NCBI GenBank assembly: GCA_001871685.1
Contig: MNVK01000004.1
Coordinates: 1-13,385, forward strand
Direction: 5' to 3'
DNA from: Nitrospirae bacterium CG1_02_44_142
Lineage (GTDB): Bacteria > Nitrospirota > Thermodesulfovibrionia > Thermodesulfovibrionales > UBA1546
DNA length: 13,385 nt
The position numbers were made by a program, and so were the translations under genes. The notes beneath the pieces are model-generated. The model saw nothing but the letters and a program-made list of their open reading frames with translations. It ran no database searches and was not told the DNA's origin. Shown here piece after piece: positions 12,152 through 13,385 of the stretch (position 1 is the stretch's first letter; each line of letters begins with the position of its first letter).

Positions 12152-13385
12152 TTGGAACTTTATAGGCTCAGCATTTCTGAAGCAAGAGAGATGCTTGATA
12201 AAAGAAAAATTACTGCTAAGGAATTGCTTGATTCCATATATCAGAGGATTGAAGCTGTTGAGGAGAGAGTAAAGGCATTTATTACTTTGTCAAAAGAGAA
12301 GGCTTATGAGATGTCGGACGCCTCTCAGAAGCAGATAGATTCCGGCAGGTCGTTCCCTCTTGCCGGGATTCCGCTTGCAATTAAAGACAACATGTGCACA
12401 AAGGGCATACGCACTACATGTTCGTCAAAAATCCTCGCTAATTTTATCCCGCCTTATGAGAGCACAGCAACGTCAAGGCTAATTAATAATGGTTATGCGC
12501 TTCTCGGAAAGACAAACCTTGATGAATTTGCAATGGGTTCGTCAACTGAGAATTCGGGTTTCTTTACAACAAGAAATCCTTGGGATATTGAGAGAATTCC
12601 GGGCGGTTCAAGCGGAGGCTCTGCGGCAGCGGTTGCTGCAGATGAATGTATCGCAGCGCTCGGCTCTGACACAGGCGGCTCAATAAGACAGCCGGCGGCA
12701 TTGTGCGGCGTGGTGGGGTTAAAACCCACTTACGGAAGGGTCTCAAGATACGGACTTGTTGCATTTGCATCATCCCTTGACCAGATAGGACCCATAACAA
12801 AAAATGTAAAAGACTCCGCAATACTGCTGAATGTAATTTCAGGGAAAGACCCTTTTGATTCCACATCTGCGCCTGCTGCTGTTCCTGATTTCACAAAAGT
12901 TCTGGGGAACGAAATTAAAGGGTTAAAGATAGGCATTCCAAAGGAATATTTTATTAAGGGAATGGACAGGGAAATAGAGGAATCCGTTAAGACTGCTATT
13001 AAGAAGCTCGAATCCCTCGGGGCAATACCTGTTGAGATATCACTGCCGCACACAGGATATGCAGTTGCAGCTTACTATGTGCTTGCAACTTCAGAGGCAT
13101 CATCAAACCTTGCAAGGTATGACGGCGTTAAATACGGCTTCAGGGCATCCGCCTTAGGCGGAGGCAAAGACCTGATGGAAATGTATATGAATACCAGGGC
13201 GCAGGGATTCGGGGCCGAGGTTAAAAGAAGGATAATGCTTGGAACTTATGCGCTTTCCTCTGGTTATTACGATGCTTATTACAAAAAGGCGCAGCAGGCA
13301 AGGACCTTGATAAAAGCGGATTTTGAAAAAGCGTTTAATAGCGTTGATATGATTGTCACACCCACATCTCCGACAGCGGCGTTTA
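12152..13385 (+). CDS. gatA: Aspartyl/glutamyl-tRNA amidotransferase subunit A (right end truncated)
   Basis: GatA releases ammonia from glutamine for GatB, which amidates Glu-tRNA(Gln) or Asp-tRNA(Asn). The first 411 codons are present without frameshift. The amidase-signature Ser-cisSer-Lys triad is intact: K78 in PLAIKDN, S153 in PGGSSGGSAAA, S177 in DTGGSIRQPA. The usual GatA features FAMGSSTENS, GLKPTYGRVSRYGL and LDQIGP follow, and the window ends in MIVTPTSPTAAF. About 70-80 residues are missing. The start is TTG 12152: AGGAG sits 6 nt before it and the product begins (M)ELYRLSISEAREML, as expected for the family. The first downstream ATG (12191) would cut into the conserved helix. Neighbouring gatB or gatC are not in view. 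Confidence 0.93.
   Translation, partial: MELYRLSISEAREMLDKRKITAKELLDSIYQRIEAVEERVKAFITLSKEKAYEMSDASQKQIDSGRSFPLAGIPLAIKDNMCTKGIRTTCSSKILANFIPPYESTATSRLINNGYALLGKTNLDEFAMGSSTENSGFFTTRNPWDIERIPGGSSGGSAAAVAADECIAALGSDTGGSIRQPAALCGVVGLKPTYGRVSRYGLVAFASSLDQIGPITKNVKDSAILLNVISGKDPFDSTSAPAAVPDFTKVLGNEIKGLKIGIPKEYFIKGMDREIEESVKTAIKKLESLGAIPVEISLPHTGYAVAAYYVLATSEASSNLARYDGVKYGFRASALGGGKDLMEMYMNTRAQGFGAEVKRRIMLGTYALSSGYYDAYYKKAQQARTLIKADFEKAFNSVDMIVTPTSPTAAF

Noticed and set aside
12493..13053. Several long antisense frames across gatA
   Set aside because: They are shadows of gatA codon structure, without ribosome-binding sites or recognisable products.

Overview
The window looks like chromosomal DNA of a Gram-negative, AT-leaning bacterium. 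KdsC implies a Kdo-containing lipopolysaccharide, and GatA implies amidotransferase-dependent Gln/Asn-tRNA charging. The DUF4388 and TPR/zinc-ribbon proteins, together with short repeats lying in frame inside housekeeping genes, remind me of uncultured Nitrospirota/Thermodesulfovibrionia-type genomes. That assignment is inference; no marker gene settles it.

Region 1 (about 1-4440) is accessory DNA. On the minus strand lie the first 66 codons of an IS30-family transposase running off the left edge, and a membrane-protein gene (about 268-570) cut short by that insertion. Upstream of it is a 792-aa protein joining a PD-(D/E)xK nuclease-like N-terminus to a type I-like N6-adenine methyltransferase. 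On the plus strand are an FKBP-type prolyl isomerase and a compact TumE-type (DUF6516) toxin with its HTH antitoxin. The toxin promoter is near-consensus and leaves almost no leader, whereas the antitoxin has a strong ribosome-binding site.

Region 2 (4535-11837) is one tightly packed minus-strand array: tRNA-Ala(GGC), a degenerate tRNA 3'-half copy, kdsC, pgsA, plsY, a TPR/zinc-ribbon membrane protein, a DUF4388 protein with a GspG-like tail, queC, and an alpha-glucan phosphorylase. Adjacent genes overlap by 4-20 nt or are 3-16 nt apart, so co-transcription is likely. The mix covers LPS, phospholipid, queuosine and glycogen metabolism.

Region 3 (12152 to the right edge) is gatA on the plus strand, starting at TTG and truncated by the window end.

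The most striking observation is a set of heptanucleotide repeat elements inside coding sequence. Three have two arms of degenerate 7-mers in inverted orientation around an 8-13 nt centre: two in queC (one replacing its usual start region) and one in plsY. A fourth, different palindrome-rich insert sits between zinc-ligand cysteines of queC. All keep the reading frame. They resemble in principle the Rickettsia palindromic elements and the cyanobacterial heptamer STRRs, but here several families crowd into two essential-type genes.
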